Source of the DNA: CADEED01 sp963842515
GTDB lineage: Bacteria; Pseudomonadota; Gammaproteobacteria; Steroidobacterales; Steroidobacteraceae
Direction: 5' to 3'
Assembly (NCBI GenBank): GCA_963842515.1
Contig: CAWJGO010000005.1
Span: 310,001-374,000, forward strand
Length of the DNA stretch: 64,000 bases
How positions within the stretch are numbered: position 1 is the first letter of the stretch; each line of letters starts with the position of its first letter. Shown in pieces: positions 17,328-26,339 of the stretch. The notes under the pieces are model-generated. The model searched no databases. It was not told the DNA's origin and saw only the letters and a program-made list of their open reading frames with translations. The translations under genes and the position numbers were made by a program.

Positions 17328-18389
17328 ATGAACGCGATCTCGCCAAAAGTTTCCAGCGTTGACGCCGCCGCTGCCGATGGTGTCGAGCGAATCATGGAAG
17401 TCGGTTTCGGCTTCTGGTCTTCGAAGGTGCTTTTGACCGCCGTGGAATTGGGCGTCTTTACGGTTTTGGGTGACAAATCCATGACCGGTCGGGAGCTCGG
17501 CGCTGTTCTGCGTCTCGACCCGCGCGGTATCTACGACTTTTTCGATGCACTCGTCGCGCTCGACTTCCTTGTGCGAGACGGTAACGGTCCCGAGGCTCGC
17601 TACGGAAATTCACCGGCCACCGCGCAGTTTCTCGACAAGAATCGCCCCGGCTACATCGGCGGCATTCTTGAAATGGCGAGCGCGCGCTTGTTCCGGTTCT
17701 GGGGCGATCTCGATGGTGCTCTGAAGACGGGCAAGCCGCAGAACGAGCTCAAACACAGTCAGAAGTCGATGTTCGAAACGCTCTACGAAGATCCTGCCCG
17801 GCTCGAGCAATTCATGAGCGCGATGGCCGGCATCTCTACCCCGAACTTCCTCGCACTCGCGGAGAAGTTCGATTTCTCCCGCTTCAGAACCCTGTGCGAT
17901 GTCGGTGGTGCGATGGGATTGTTGTGCACGCTCGTCGCGCGGCGCCATCCGCGCATCGATTGCGTGAGCTTCGATCTACCTGCCGTCGAGCCGATTGCGA
18001 AGCGCTGGATCGCTCGCGAAAAGCACGGCGGACGCGTTCGGACGGCTTCCGGAGATTTCCTCGAGGAGCCGCTGCCGAAGGCGGACGTCATTACGATGGG
18101 CATGATTCTGCACGACTGGAATCTCGAGAAGAAAAAACATCTCGTGCGACTTGCGTATGACGCCTTACCGCCTGGCGGCGCCTTCATCGCAATCGAAAAT
18201 CTGATCGACGACGAGCGGCGCAAGAACGCATTCGGCTTGATGATGTCGCTCAACATGCTGATCGAATTCGGCGATGCGTTTGATTTCACCGGCGCGGATT
18301 TTTGGAGTTGGTGCCGCGAGGCTGGATTCAAGCGTTATGAGGTCCTGCATCTCGCAGGACCGTGCAGCGCGGCGATCGCGTACAAGTAG
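17328..18389 (+). CDS. SAM-dependent O-methyltransferase (hydroxyneurosporene/acetylserotonin-type)
   Basis: 353 residues. The N-terminal dimerisation domain carries a winged helix (VLLTAVELGVFTVLGDKSMT, residues 28-52 region). The SAM motif I is LCDVGGAMG (residues 189-197), and the catalytic region MGMILHDWNLEKK includes His262-Asp263-Trp264, typical of plant-type small-molecule O-methyltransferases. PPGGAFIAIENLIDDE is motif post-II. The enzyme would methylate a hydroxyl group on a small molecule in the cytoplasm. Single gene; 246 bases of upstream intergenic sequence hold no other gene I can support. Confidence 0.88.
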   Translation: MNAISPKVSSVDAAAADGVERIMEVGFGFWSSKVLLTAVELGVFTVLGDKSMTGRELGAVLRLDPRGIYDFFDALVALDFLVRDGNGPEARYGNSPATAQFLDKNRPGYIGGILEMASARLFRFWGDLDGALKTGKPQNELKHSQKSMFETLYEDPARLEQFMSAMAGISTPNFLALAEKFDFSRFRTLCDVGGAMGLLCTLVARRHPRIDCVSFDLPAVEPIAKRWIAREKHGGRVRTASGDFLEEPLPKADVITMGMILHDWNLEKKKHLVRLAYDALPPGGAFIAIENLIDDERRKNAFGLMMSLNMLIEFGDAFDFTGADFWSWCREAGFKRYEVLHLAGPCSAAIAYK

Positions 18390-18413
18390 GCGGCCAAGCT
18401 GATTGTGGATTGG

Positions 18414-18932
18414 TCAACGGGGTGAAAAGTTCGAGTACCAATTCCATTCCCACGTTCGGCCCGCATCAGCGGAGAACGCACGGCTATAAATCGGAGCTTG
18501 CGGATTGCGCTTGTCCCAGTGGAATTTCACGAGAACGTCTTTGTCGTCGACAACCTCACGGCCGAAGAATTCACCTATAGCGCCATCAAACGAGCCTACC
18601 TTTCCACCGTCGAGTTTCATGACGTTGCTGTCGGCCCAATAGATCGTCCACAGGAGTGTGTGCGGATCGAACAATCGCACCGTGAGTCCTTCGAATGGCT
18701 TTCCGTCAAACTCAGTATGAAAAATGTCGAAATTGCCCAGGCCCAGCAGTATCAGGTGGAACTCCTGGGTGGCGTCGAATTCGTCCCACTCATCGCTGCC
18801 GGCCAGCTGTTTTTTCAAGGTACGATTTCTGATGTTCCATTTACCCACCAGATAATCGAAATCATTTTTGGACGAGGTCTGGCTAGCCGCGATTGCAAGC
18901 TTCCCGTCCGGTGAAAGGGACAACGCACTCAT
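18414..18932 (-). CDS. DUF1579-like protein of unknown function
   Basis: 172 residues from the ATG at 18932, preceded by an AAAGGA ribosome-binding site. The pattern DFDYLVGKWNIRNRTLKKQL, DEFDATQEFHLILLGLGNFD, RLFDPHTLLWTIYWADS and a final FSADAGRTWEWNWYSNF fits a cytoplasmic beta-barrel family (lipocalin/DUF1579-like) that is often annotated as hypothetical. No signal peptide. It is convergent with the methyltransferase gene (24-base gap) and divergent from the M48-like gene. Confidence 0.75.
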   Translation of the reverse strand: MSALSLSPDGKLAIAASQTSSKNDFDYLVGKWNIRNRTLKKQLAGSDEWDEFDATQEFHLILLGLGNFDIFHTEFDGKPFEGLTVRLFDPHTLLWTIYWADSNVMKLDGGKVGSFDGAIGEFFGREVVDDKDVLVKFHWDKRNPQAPIYSRAFSADAGRTWEWNWYSNFSPR

Positions 18933-19091
18933 GTGTTTCCTTTGGACCGACGTGGACACTCCACCATATCGTCGAATTCGGCGGTATCGGCTTATCCCTA
19001 CCAGCGGACACACCATGCGTTTGCTCTACTCTCTTGTCCCGCCAGCACGCCAGAATCACGCGTCCCGACCAATTGTCTATTGCGGGCCGCG

Positions 19092-20564
19092 ATGAACTCC
19101 AACTCCATGGCCGAGCGTTCCACGCCGTACCCGAAGGTTCCCGGGCCGATCGTTCGCGACGACTTCTTCGCCGCGCAGCGCCGCCATCGTCGTGCAGCGC
19201 ATGTGCTCAGTGCGCTCGCGTCGATCTCAGTGGTGCTCGTGAGTGTGCCGCTCGCGGCGATCGTCTTTCCGTTGCTCTTCGGCATCGCGGCTGTTGTTTC
19301 GATGCTTTTTTCGGTGGTGACCGGCGGCGCAAACCTGGTCGATCGCCTGCTCGCAACTGGTGGCCATTTCGCTGAAGGCGAGAATGCCTTTCTCGAGGCG
19401 ATCGTGCTGGGGTTGATCATCGTTCTGCCAGGCGCGCTGCTCATGCTTGCAGTATGGCTTCGCAGCCTGAGGCTGCTGGCATCCGTCGAGCCTGCCCAGC
19501 TCGTGGAGTTCTATGGCGCGCGGTTGCTGCAGGTGGGCGATTTTGAGGAGCGGCAGCTCTCGAATGTCGTCGAGGAGCTCGCCATTGCCGCGGGTATTCC
19601 GCCGCCGATCGTGCGCATCGCGGACAGCGAGGCGGTCAACGCCGCAGCCTTGGTGTCCGGTGAGCGTCGCGCGCTGATCCTGGTCACTCGCGGGTTGCTG
19701 GATCGCTGCAATCGCGGCGAGACGCAGGCGCTGCTCGCGTCCAGCGTCGCCATGATTGCCAATGGCGATGCACTCGCCGCTTTCCGCTGGATGGGCGCCG
19801 CAGCTGCTTTCAACGTCGCCGCAGACCTGCTGCAAGGTCCATTGACGGCTGAGGCGCGCACGCGTCTGCGCACGCTTTTACCGCTGGTTCGCGGTGGCAT
19901 GCTGGCCGAGTCACCAGACAGCGCTCGAGCGGTGGAGCTTCTCCTCGGTCCGCCACCATCGGTGCCTGACGATCCGACGCGCGGGCGCCTCAAGACCGCG
20001 CTCGTCTTTCCGTTCATGTTTGCCTCAGCGATGTTCAATCTCGTTGGGTTCTTGGCAAACTTGCTTTTTCTCTCGCCGGCACTTGCGCTGCTGTTGCGCC
20101 GTCGACGCTATCTCGCCGACGCGACCGCCGTCCAGCTCACCCGCGATCCGCAGAGCCTCGCCGCTGGGTTGAATCTCACGGTCAACCACACGGTATCGAC
20201 TGGCTGGCCGCTCGCACGTTTCTCACCGCTCTTCGTCGTTGCGCCAACGAACACCGGGAGCGGCGAGTCGCCCATCGGTCAATCGTTCGGGACACACCCG
20301 ACAGTTGCGGCGCGCCACCGCCGCGTCGTGCACATGTCATTCCTGCCTCGAAGCCCGGAGCGCTCGATCCGCAGGCGGTTCGAAGGGATTTCGGGTTGGC
20401 GTCAGTGGCTGGCGGGTTCGCTCACCGTGGTGGTATTCGCGCTCATGGTGGCGCTGGTGCCGGCAATGCTCTACCTCATGATCGCAGTGACCATGCTCTC
20501 GCTCATGGTGGGAATGATGTGGGTGATGATCGTGCTGCTCCCGTTTCGCTGGCTATTGGGTTGA
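19092..20564 (+). CDS. M48-peptidase-like membrane protein without zinc-binding motif
   Basis: 490 residues; start ATG 19092 (ATG 19107 possible). Several membrane helices flank a soluble domain with M48/HtpX-like landmarks (AIAAGIPPPIVRIADSEAVN, ALILVTRGLLDRC, ALLAS...NGD). Where active M48 enzymes have LAHEIGH.RNGD, this protein reads LASSVAMIANGD: Ser217-Ser218 and Met221 replace His-Glu and His. The third ligand site, normally Tyr-Glu-Ala-Asp, is Tyr340-Leu341-Ala342-Asp343. All zinc ligands are therefore lost in an intact frame. A non-catalytic, perhaps scaffolding or inhibitory, role is inferred. Its stop overlaps the convergent gene at 20553 by 12 bases. Confidence 0.75.
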   Translation: MNSNSMAERSTPYPKVPGPIVRDDFFAAQRRHRRAAHVLSALASISVVLVSVPLAAIVFPLLFGIAAVVSMLFSVVTGGANLVDRLLATGGHFAEGENAFLEAIVLGLIIVLPGALLMLAVWLRSLRLLASVEPAQLVEFYGARLLQVGDFEERQLSNVVEELAIAAGIPPPIVRIADSEAVNAAALVSGERRALILVTRGLLDRCNRGETQALLASSVAMIANGDALAAFRWMGAAAAFNVAADLLQGPLTAEARTRLRTLLPLVRGGMLAESPDSARAVELLLGPPPSVPDDPTRGRLKTALVFPFMFASAMFNLVGFLANLLFLSPALALLLRRRRYLADATAVQLTRDPQSLAAGLNLTVNHTVSTGWPLARFSPLFVVAPTNTGSGESPIGQSFGTHPTVAARHRRVVHMSFLPRSPERSIRRRFEGISGWRQWLAGSLTVVVFALMVALVPAMLYLMIAVTMLSLMVGMMWVMIVLLPFRWLLG

Positions 20565-21605
20565 GGGTCGCGCGCTGGAGGCGTTGCCGATCGCACGCCA
20601 GGGGCGCCGGTTCTGCGCGTCGGCGGGACCGCGGCTGTAAAATTCCGTCCAACTGAAGGCGTATGCAATCGGCTCGCTTCGTCCCTCGACGGTACGGATT
20701 CCTTCCGCGTCCATTTCACAGGCCAGCCACGCAAGCGTGCCGTCTTCCGATAGCGCAATCACGGGAACTGCGGTGTCCTGATAGCGTGAAAAGCGGATCG
20801 CGCCAAGGTAGCCGCGCATGCGCGCTCTCTGTTCGTCGCGTGTCACTTCCGAAAGTTGTCCGCGGCCTGAAACCGTCGAACGTTCGGCGGCGTCCGCCGT
20901 GAGCATCTCGGCGTCGCTCGCGCGATGCGCGGCCATTACCCGCTCGTGCGCCGCGGCGATCTCGGCGAGCTCGCCAAGCCGTTCGAACAATGCCGCCGGA
21001 TTCATCGCGTTGGACGGCGAAGGAGACCCGGGCGCAACCCGGAACGCAAGCAACTCGGTGTACCGATAGACGTATCGATCGTCGGGCGCAGCCGAGTGAA
21101 CGAAAGTGGCCGAGAAGGGGAGGTCCAAGCCGATGACTTGCCGGTAATCGGCAAGATCGATCGTCACCAGTCCCCCGCCCATCTCCGCCGGTCCGGATTG
21201 CGAAATCTTTGCGGGCCGAGACCCTTTGGCGAGCGAGTGCCGCACGGCATCGTGACCGAGTACGAATGAACTCGTCCCCGCTGCGGCCTGGACGAACTGC
21301 CCCTTTTCGTCGCGCTGAAACGCCTGCTTGTCCTTCGTGACCACAAGTTCCACGGGGCTTCGCCGCTTGGGATCTGTCGAGGGATAAATCTGGACGAAGC
21401 GCGCACTTCCGTCCGCGCGTGAAATCAATTCGGTGACAAAACTGCCGCGGGGTCCGGTCACTTCCGCGCGGCTGACCAGCCCGTCGAGCACAATGGTGCG
21501 AGCAGGGACAGGCTCGGCCGCGAATCCCTTTGCAGCGAATAGCGAAAGAGCCGCAAGGCAAAGCCCGGGGACATTCATGTTGCGCGATACGCTAACACAG
21601 GACAT
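20553..21605 (-). CDS. Secreted protein with C-terminal SnoaL/NTF2-like region, unknown function
   Basis: 350 residues from the ATG at 21605, which overlaps the stop of the NagB-like gene as TGATG; an internal ATG at 21578 starts a cleaner signal peptide (MNVPGLCLAALSLFAAKGFA). The middle is unassigned. The C-terminal stretch GYLGAIRFSRYQDTAVPVIA, then LSEDGTLAWLACEMDAEG and WTEFYSR, resembles the NTF2-like fold of SnoaL-type proteins. It is the last gene of a three-gene minus-strand operon with a NagB-like deaminase and a Gfo/Idh/MocA oxidoreductase. Confidence 0.7.
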   Translation of the reverse strand: MSCVSVSRNMNVPGLCLAALSLFAAKGFAAEPVPARTIVLDGLVSRAEVTGPRGSFVTELISRADGSARFVQIYPSTDPKRRSPVELVVTKDKQAFQRDEKGQFVQAAAGTSSFVLGHDAVRHSLAKGSRPAKISQSGPAEMGGGLVTIDLADYRQVIGLDLPFSATFVHSAAPDDRYVYRYTELLAFRVAPGSPSPSNAMNPAALFERLGELAEIAAAHERVMAAHRASDAEMLTADAAERSTVSGRGQLSEVTRDEQRARMRGYLGAIRFSRYQDTAVPVIALSEDGTLAWLACEMDAEGIRTVEGRSEPIAYAFSWTEFYSRGPADAQNRRPWRAIGNASSARPSTQ

Positions 21606-22333
21606 CAATTACCAGAGTTCTGGCAAGAGCTGTCGTCCAGCAAGACTTCAACATCCCGATGCAGCCACAAAAAGCTGGCGGGCAGATCCGTGGTGATCGT
21701 GGCTTCGAGAAATTTCCCGATGGCTCGCTCTTTCCCGTTTCCCGTCACGAGCAGCAGGATCTTCCGCGAGGCCAGGATGTCGGCCATTCCGAGCGTCAAC
21801 CCGGATGCAGGTTTGACATCCCTGCCGCTCATCATCGCGTGCCCGAGCGTTTCCGCGGACAACTTGGCGACGTGGCAATGGGGCTGCAGGCTCGGAGCCG
21901 GCTCGTTCAGACCCACGTGGCCGTTGCGCCCGAGACCAAGAATGCACACGTCGATTGGGCCCTCGCGCTGCAGCTCTGCGCTGATCCTCGCGCATTCCCG
22001 CGCCGGATCCTTCGTCTCCGAATCGAAGGAGAGGTAGCGTTGCGCAGCGATCGCCAGCGGCCCGACGAGGCGGCCCTGGAGGTAATGTTCGCAGCTCGCA
22101 GGATCGTCCGGTGGCACTCCTAACCACTCGTCCAGCTTGACGACGCGCAAGCTCCGCAGCAGATCCTGTTGCTTCGCGCCTTCGCGGATCAGCTCCTGGT
22201 ACAGGCCGGCGGGGGAGTGGCCGGTCGGGGCACACAACAAGAAGTCACTCTTTGCGGTCGCCGCGGCAGTCACGCACGCGGCGGCTCGCCGGCTCATCTG
22301 CGCATAGTCGCGGCAGTGATGGACTGTGGCCAT
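21605..22333 (-). CDS. nagB: Glucosamine-6-phosphate deaminase / 6-phosphogluconolactonase family (NagB-like)
   Basis: 242 residues. The family signatures are visible: an N-terminal phosphate-binding CAPTGHSPAGLY, VVKLDEWLGV with the conserved Asp, and the catalytic ILGLGRNGHVGLNEPA loop. The KLDEW and GxGxxGHxxxNEP forms fit the deaminase branch better than 6-phosphogluconolactonase. The likely reaction is glucosamine-6-phosphate to fructose-6-phosphate plus ammonia. It lies 3 bases after the oxidoreductase gene and is coupled by TGATG to the secreted gene downstream. A GH20 hexosaminidase elsewhere in the window would supply amino sugars. The symbol is by family resemblance. Confidence 0.82.
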   Translation of the reverse strand: MATVHHCRDYAQMSRRAAACVTAAATAKSDFLLCAPTGHSPAGLYQELIREGAKQQDLLRSLRVVKLDEWLGVPPDDPASCEHYLQGRLVGPLAIAAQRYLSFDSETKDPARECARISAELQREGPIDVCILGLGRNGHVGLNEPAPSLQPHCHVAKLSAETLGHAMMSGRDVKPASGLTLGMADILASRKILLLVTGNGKERAIGKFLEATITTDLPASFLWLHRDVEVLLDDSSCQNSGN

Positions 22334-22336
22334 GCG

Positions 22337-23422
22337 CTATCTCAGCCACAGATCGCAGGGCTTGTCCGCCCTTGTCGACGACGGCAGCTGGATCTTGCGG
22401 CCCGAGCCCGCAGATTCGTACGCAGCGAACAGGATCTCCAGGACCGCCTTGCCGTCGGCGCCTGTCACCAGCGGTTGGCGGTCGTGCAGCACGCAATCGA
22501 CGAAATGCTCAAACTCCTGCGGAAATCCATAGTTCCAGATCTCCTCGTACATCACGAAACTCCAGCCAACCGTGCTTCCGGCTTTCTCGACGGCGTAGCC
22601 CACGCCTTTCGCGCTGTAAGTCGGTATGGAATTTCCGTGCAGCACATCGGCGTAAGCCACGCCTTCCGAACCGTGGATTTCGGCGCGATCGTCCATGCCG
22701 CCGAGCTTGGTCCAACTTTCCTCGGCCAGGGCGACGACGCCATTGTCGAACTCGAGGATGATGATCGCGTTGTCCTCTCCGCGCGTCTTGGCGGCGTGCA
22801 CGCTGGTGTTCATCTGCGCGTACACGCTCTTCACGGGATTGTTGGCATTCAACCAGCGGAAGAACTGGATGGCGTGGCAGCCCATGTCCATGGTGACGCC
22901 GCCGCCCGAGCGGTCGACGTCCCAGAAGTGCGCGGCATGCGGGCCGTCGTGCTTCTCGGATTGTTTGAACAGCACGGGACGGCCGAGCACGCCGTCGTCG
23001 AGCAGCTGCTTCAGCCGGACGTACTTGGGCGCGAAGCACAGCTCTTCCGCATACATCAGCTTGACGTTGGCCTGATCGCACGCCGCGATCATGCGATCGG
23101 CATCTGCCAGGTTCAGGCACAGCGGTTTCTCGACGACCACATGCTTGCCGGCCTTCGCGGCCTTAAGCGTGATCTCGCAATGAAGAAAGTTGGGTGCGCC
23201 GACCACGACCATGTCGATCTCGTCCATGGCGAGCATCGCATCCAGGTCCTCGAAGTGATTCGCGATGCCATGCTTCGACGCGAAATCGCGCGCGTGCCCG
23301 CTCGTCGGCGACATCACGGCGAGCACCTTGGCCTGCGGCACCGTTCGCAACGCCTCTGCGTGGATGGTCGTGATGAACTGCGAGCCAATCAGGCCGACTC
23401 CAACGGTGTCGCGTTTTGCCAT
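22337..23422 (-). CDS. Gfo/Idh/MocA family NAD(P)-dependent oxidoreductase
   Basis: 361 residues. The N-terminal Rossmann fold has VGVGLIGSQFITTIHAEAL and the family motif VEKPLCLN (the EKP signature). The C-terminal domain shows GGGVTMDMGCHAIQFFRWL, with the usual conserved Asp and His of the substrate site. Members oxidise or reduce sugars, inositols and amino sugars. It is the first gene of the minus-strand operon with the NagB-like gene, which suggests an amino-sugar or sugar-phosphate derivative as substrate; this is inference. Confidence 0.87.
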   Translation of the reverse strand: MAKRDTVGVGLIGSQFITTIHAEALRTVPQAKVLAVMSPTSGHARDFASKHGIANHFEDLDAMLAMDEIDMVVVGAPNFLHCEITLKAAKAGKHVVVEKPLCLNLADADRMIAACDQANVKLMYAEELCFAPKYVRLKQLLDDGVLGRPVLFKQSEKHDGPHAAHFWDVDRSGGGVTMDMGCHAIQFFRWLNANNPVKSVYAQMNTSVHAAKTRGEDNAIIILEFDNGVVALAEESWTKLGGMDDRAEIHGSEGVAYADVLHGNSIPTYSAKGVGYAVEKAGSTVGWSFVMYEEIWNYGFPQEFEHFVDCVLHDRQPLVTGADGKAVLEILFAAYESAGSGRKIQLPSSTRADKPCDLWLR

Positions 23423-23549
23423 GTCAGTGACGCTCCTGCCCCTCGCCAGCCCCGCGCGAGGTTAACACCAGCTCTCTACTTCGGCGTGAGTCCGACGATC
23501 GCCCCGCCCGATGCGGCGACGGGAGGCTGTAGACCGGACATGGCGCGCG

Positions 23550-24218
23550 CTAACCCTCGCGCTTCATGCGCTCCTGGCGGGCGACCTCACGCTTGCTGGG
23601 TGAGTCGAGCGCGGTGTCGCTGACCTTGATTTCACCGCCGCGCTCATAGTGGCCGATGAGGACGCCACTCGATGAAGCGCGCGAGCTGGTCAGCTTGAAC
23701 GAATGCGGTACCGAGCCATCCGCAAACAGCTTCTTGCCGCTGCCGAGAACGACCGGCACCGTGAAAATGCTCATCGCGTCGACCAGATCGCTGGCGAGCA
23801 GCGCATGCACGAGTTCGGTACTGCCCTGCGTGATGAGGTTGGGACCGTCTTCTTGCTTCAGACGCTTCACGTCGGCAATGTCGCGCAGCCGCACGGTGCC
23901 TGCCCAGCTCGTATCGAACTCGCCAGAACGCGAGACCGCGTACTTCTTGATCTCGTTGAACTGTTTGGCAATGCCGCCATCTGATCCGCTCTGGTCGTAG
24001 TAGGGCCAGTACGCGGCAAAGATTTCATAGGTCTTGCGGCCGAGCAGGAGGTCGAAATTCTTGAAGGTGCGGTCGATCTCCTCGCCGAATTCCTTATCGT
24101 AAAAGGGCATCACCCAGCCGCCGAACTTGAAGCCGGTGGTCGGGTCCTCAGTGGGGCCGCCCGGCGCCTGCATGACGCCGTCCATGGAAACCATTGCGCC
24201 GACGATAATCTTCCGCAT
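23550..24218 (-). CDS. RibD C-terminal/dihydrofolate-reductase-like family protein
   Basis: 222 residues from the ATG at 24218, preceded by GGAGAG. The start MRKIIVGAMVSMDGVMQAPG, then LLGRKTYEIFAAYWP, LITQGSTELVHALL and VLGSGKKLFADG form the standard pattern of the RibD_C/YyaP-YqjY group with a DHFR-like fold. These bind NAD(P)H and are presumed reductases. The last 35 residues are a charged tail beyond the usual domain. Single gene with 127 bases to the next minus-strand gene downstream. Confidence 0.88.
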   Translation of the reverse strand: MRKIIVGAMVSMDGVMQAPGGPTEDPTTGFKFGGWVMPFYDKEFGEEIDRTFKNFDLLLGRKTYEIFAAYWPYYDQSGSDGGIAKQFNEIKKYAVSRSGEFDTSWAGTVRLRDIADVKRLKQEDGPNLITQGSTELVHALLASDLVDAMSIFTVPVVLGSGKKLFADGSVPHSFKLTSSRASSSGVLIGHYERGGEIKVSDTALDSPSKREVARQERMKREG

Positions 24219-24377
24219 GGGCACTCTCCGTCGTGTGAAGGTTTGCCGCAGAAAATAACGGCAGTCGGCCAGGCAGCGTTGCCAGACGACATCACCGATC
24301 CGCGTACTACAAGTAGACGAACGCAAGAGTGCCCGGCACGATCGGCTAGACTGTCGGCATGAAACGGGGGATTGGCG

Positions 24378-26216
24378 ATGGCGCGAAACTTCCTGGCGAC
24401 TTTGGTGGTGGTGTTCGCGTGCGTGGCCGGCACATTCGCAGCCGATGACCCCCGGCGCACCTACGCAAATCCCGTCGACGTCGATTACCGCTACAACTTC
24501 GAGCAACTCAACGAGAAGATTTCCTACCGCACGGGCGCCGATCCGGTCATCGTGCGGCACAAGGACGCGTACTACCTGTTCATGACGCTGGCGGACGGCT
24601 ATTGGCGTTCGAGCAATCTGGTTGACTGGAAATTCATCACGCCGAGCCGCTGGCCTTTCGAGAGCGTGGTGGCGCCGGCCGCGATTTCAGACGGCGATCG
24701 CTTGATCTTGATGCCTTCCACCACGCGACTGGACGCAATCCTGATGTCGCGCGATCCGGCGCACGGTCAGTTGGATTTCCTGACGCGCCGGCTGCCGCCG
24801 CTGCCCGGCGCCGTTTCCGGCGAAGCGGAAGGCAACCTGGTTGGCTGGCATCAAGGAGATCCGCAACCCACGCATGTTCAGCCGGGCCCATGGGATCCCG
24901 GACTTTTCAAGGACGACGACGGCCGCTGGTATCTTTACTGGGGATCGTCTAACAAGTTTCCGCTTTACGGCATCGAACTCGACATGCGGGAAGTCGAATC
25001 GCAGCAACGCATTCAATACATCGGCAAGCCTCGCGCCCTGGTCCAGCTTGAACCGAAGCAACACGGCTGGGAACGATTCGGCCGCGATCACACGGGCGAG
25101 GACCGGCCAACGTACATCGAGGGCGCGTGGCTGACCAAACACGGCGGCCGCTACTACCTCCAGTACGGTGCGCCCGGTACCGAATTCAACGTCTATGCCA
25201 CCGGCACGTATGTCTCGAGCAACCCGTTGGGACCCTTCGAATACGCGCCTTACAACCCCGTGGGCTACAAGCCCGGCGGTTTCGTTCACGGCGCCGGACA
25301 CGGCAACACTTTTCAGGACGAATACGGCAACTGGTGGAACACCGGCACTCCGTGGATAGGTTACAACTGGACCTTCGAGCGCCGCATCGGCCTGTTTCCA
25401 GCGGCCTTCAGTGACGACGGCCAGATGAGCGTCAACACGCGCTTCGCGGACTTTCCTAACTACATGCCGGTCGGCAAGGTTGCCGATTCGGAAAGCCTCT
25501 TCACCGGCTGGATGCTGCTGTCGTACCGAAAACCAGCGACCGCGTCTTCGGTGTTGGGCGAATTCGGCGCGAGGCACGTCACTGACGAGGACCCGCGCAC
25601 GTTCTGGGTTGCGGCTTCGAAAGAGGCCGGGCAAACACTCACCGTGGATCTCGGCGCCAGCAAGACGCTGCGCGCCGTGCAGGTCAATTTCGCCGACTAT
25701 CTATCTGGCCGTTATGGCGATGCGCCGGACATCTATACGGAATTCACGCTCGAGTCGTCACCGGACGGCAAGCGGTGGCAGCCCTTGGCCACCACGGGCC
25801 CTGAACGGCGCGATCGGCCCAATGCGTATTTTCAGCTGCCCGCACCCGTCCTTGCCCGCTACGTGCGCTATGTGCACGGGCATGTCGGCGCCGCACATCT
25901 GGCAGTCAGCGATCTGCGTGTGTTTGGTAACGCGGGCGGTTCCGCGCCGGGCGCGCCTGCCAACGTCAAGGCAGTACGCGGTGCAGACCAACGCATGATG
26001 ACGGTCAGCTGGCGGCGCGTGCCTGGAGCGGTGGGCTACAACGTGCGCTGGGGCGTCAGACCAGATCGCTTGAATTTGTGTTACCAGGTCTTCGCCGACC
26101 GAGGAACCAGCCTCGATGTGCGCGCGCTCAATGTCGGCGTCGAATACCACGTAGCCGTGGAGGCATTCGACGAGAACGGCGTATCGGCGCTCGGCAAAGT
26201 CGTGGCCGTGCATTGA
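24378..26216 (+). CDS. Glycoside hydrolase family 43-like protein with F5/8 discoidin and fibronectin III domains
   Basis: 612 residues with a Sec signal peptide (LATLVVVFACVAGTFAAD). The five-bladed propeller features are present: Asp55 in GADPVIVR (likely base), Asp173 in PWDPGLFKDDDGRWYLYWG, and Glu248 in YIEGAWLTKHGGRYYL (likely acid). A discoidin-type carbohydrate-binding domain spans about 375-510 (GEFGARHVTDEDPRTFWVA; RYVRYVHGHVG) and a fibronectin III domain follows (about 520-612). Secreted arabinan or xylan debranching is typical of the family; the substrate is unknown. It lies just upstream of a TonB receptor on the same strand, as in a carbohydrate utilisation locus. An in-frame TTG at 24372 is an alternative start. 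Confidence 0.88.
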   Translation: MARNFLATLVVVFACVAGTFAADDPRRTYANPVDVDYRYNFEQLNEKISYRTGADPVIVRHKDAYYLFMTLADGYWRSSNLVDWKFITPSRWPFESVVAPAAISDGDRLILMPSTTRLDAILMSRDPAHGQLDFLTRRLPPLPGAVSGEAEGNLVGWHQGDPQPTHVQPGPWDPGLFKDDDGRWYLYWGSSNKFPLYGIELDMREVESQQRIQYIGKPRALVQLEPKQHGWERFGRDHTGEDRPTYIEGAWLTKHGGRYYLQYGAPGTEFNVYATGTYVSSNPLGPFEYAPYNPVGYKPGGFVHGAGHGNTFQDEYGNWWNTGTPWIGYNWTFERRIGLFPAAFSDDGQMSVNTRFADFPNYMPVGKVADSESLFTGWMLLSYRKPATASSVLGEFGARHVTDEDPRTFWVAASKEAGQTLTVDLGASKTLRAVQVNFADYLSGRYGDAPDIYTEFTLESSPDGKRWQPLATTGPERRDRPNAYFQLPAPVLARYVRYVHGHVGAAHLAVSDLRVFGNAGGSAPGAPANVKAVRGADQRMMTVSWRRVPGAVGYNVRWGVRPDRLNLCYQVFADRGTSLDVRALNVGVEYHVAVEAFDENGVSALGKVVAVH

Positions 26217-26279
26217 TCACTAAATCCGATCACGGTTTCCGACTCGTCGGGGGCATTCTCATCGTCGGCTAATGACGGA

Positions 26280-26308
26280 TTGACACACCCATTCGGCCCC
26301 CGTAGGTT
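26280..26308 (+). promoter_or_regulatory. Candidate sigma-70 promoter for the TonB receptor
   Basis: A perfect -35 hexamer TTGACA (26280-26285) is followed after 17 bases by TAGGTT (26303-26308), a fair -10. The predicted transcript would start about 25 bases before the receptor's ATG at 26340, which has a GGGGGGAT ribosome-binding site. Confidence 0.5.
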
Positions 26309-26339
26309 CACGCGAAGATCTGACTTTGGGGGGATAACG

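Noticed and set aside
22169..23623. 484-residue plus-strand open frame opposite the oxidoreductase and NagB-like genes
   Set aside because: It has no family pattern and lies opposite two well-recognised genes of a compact operon.
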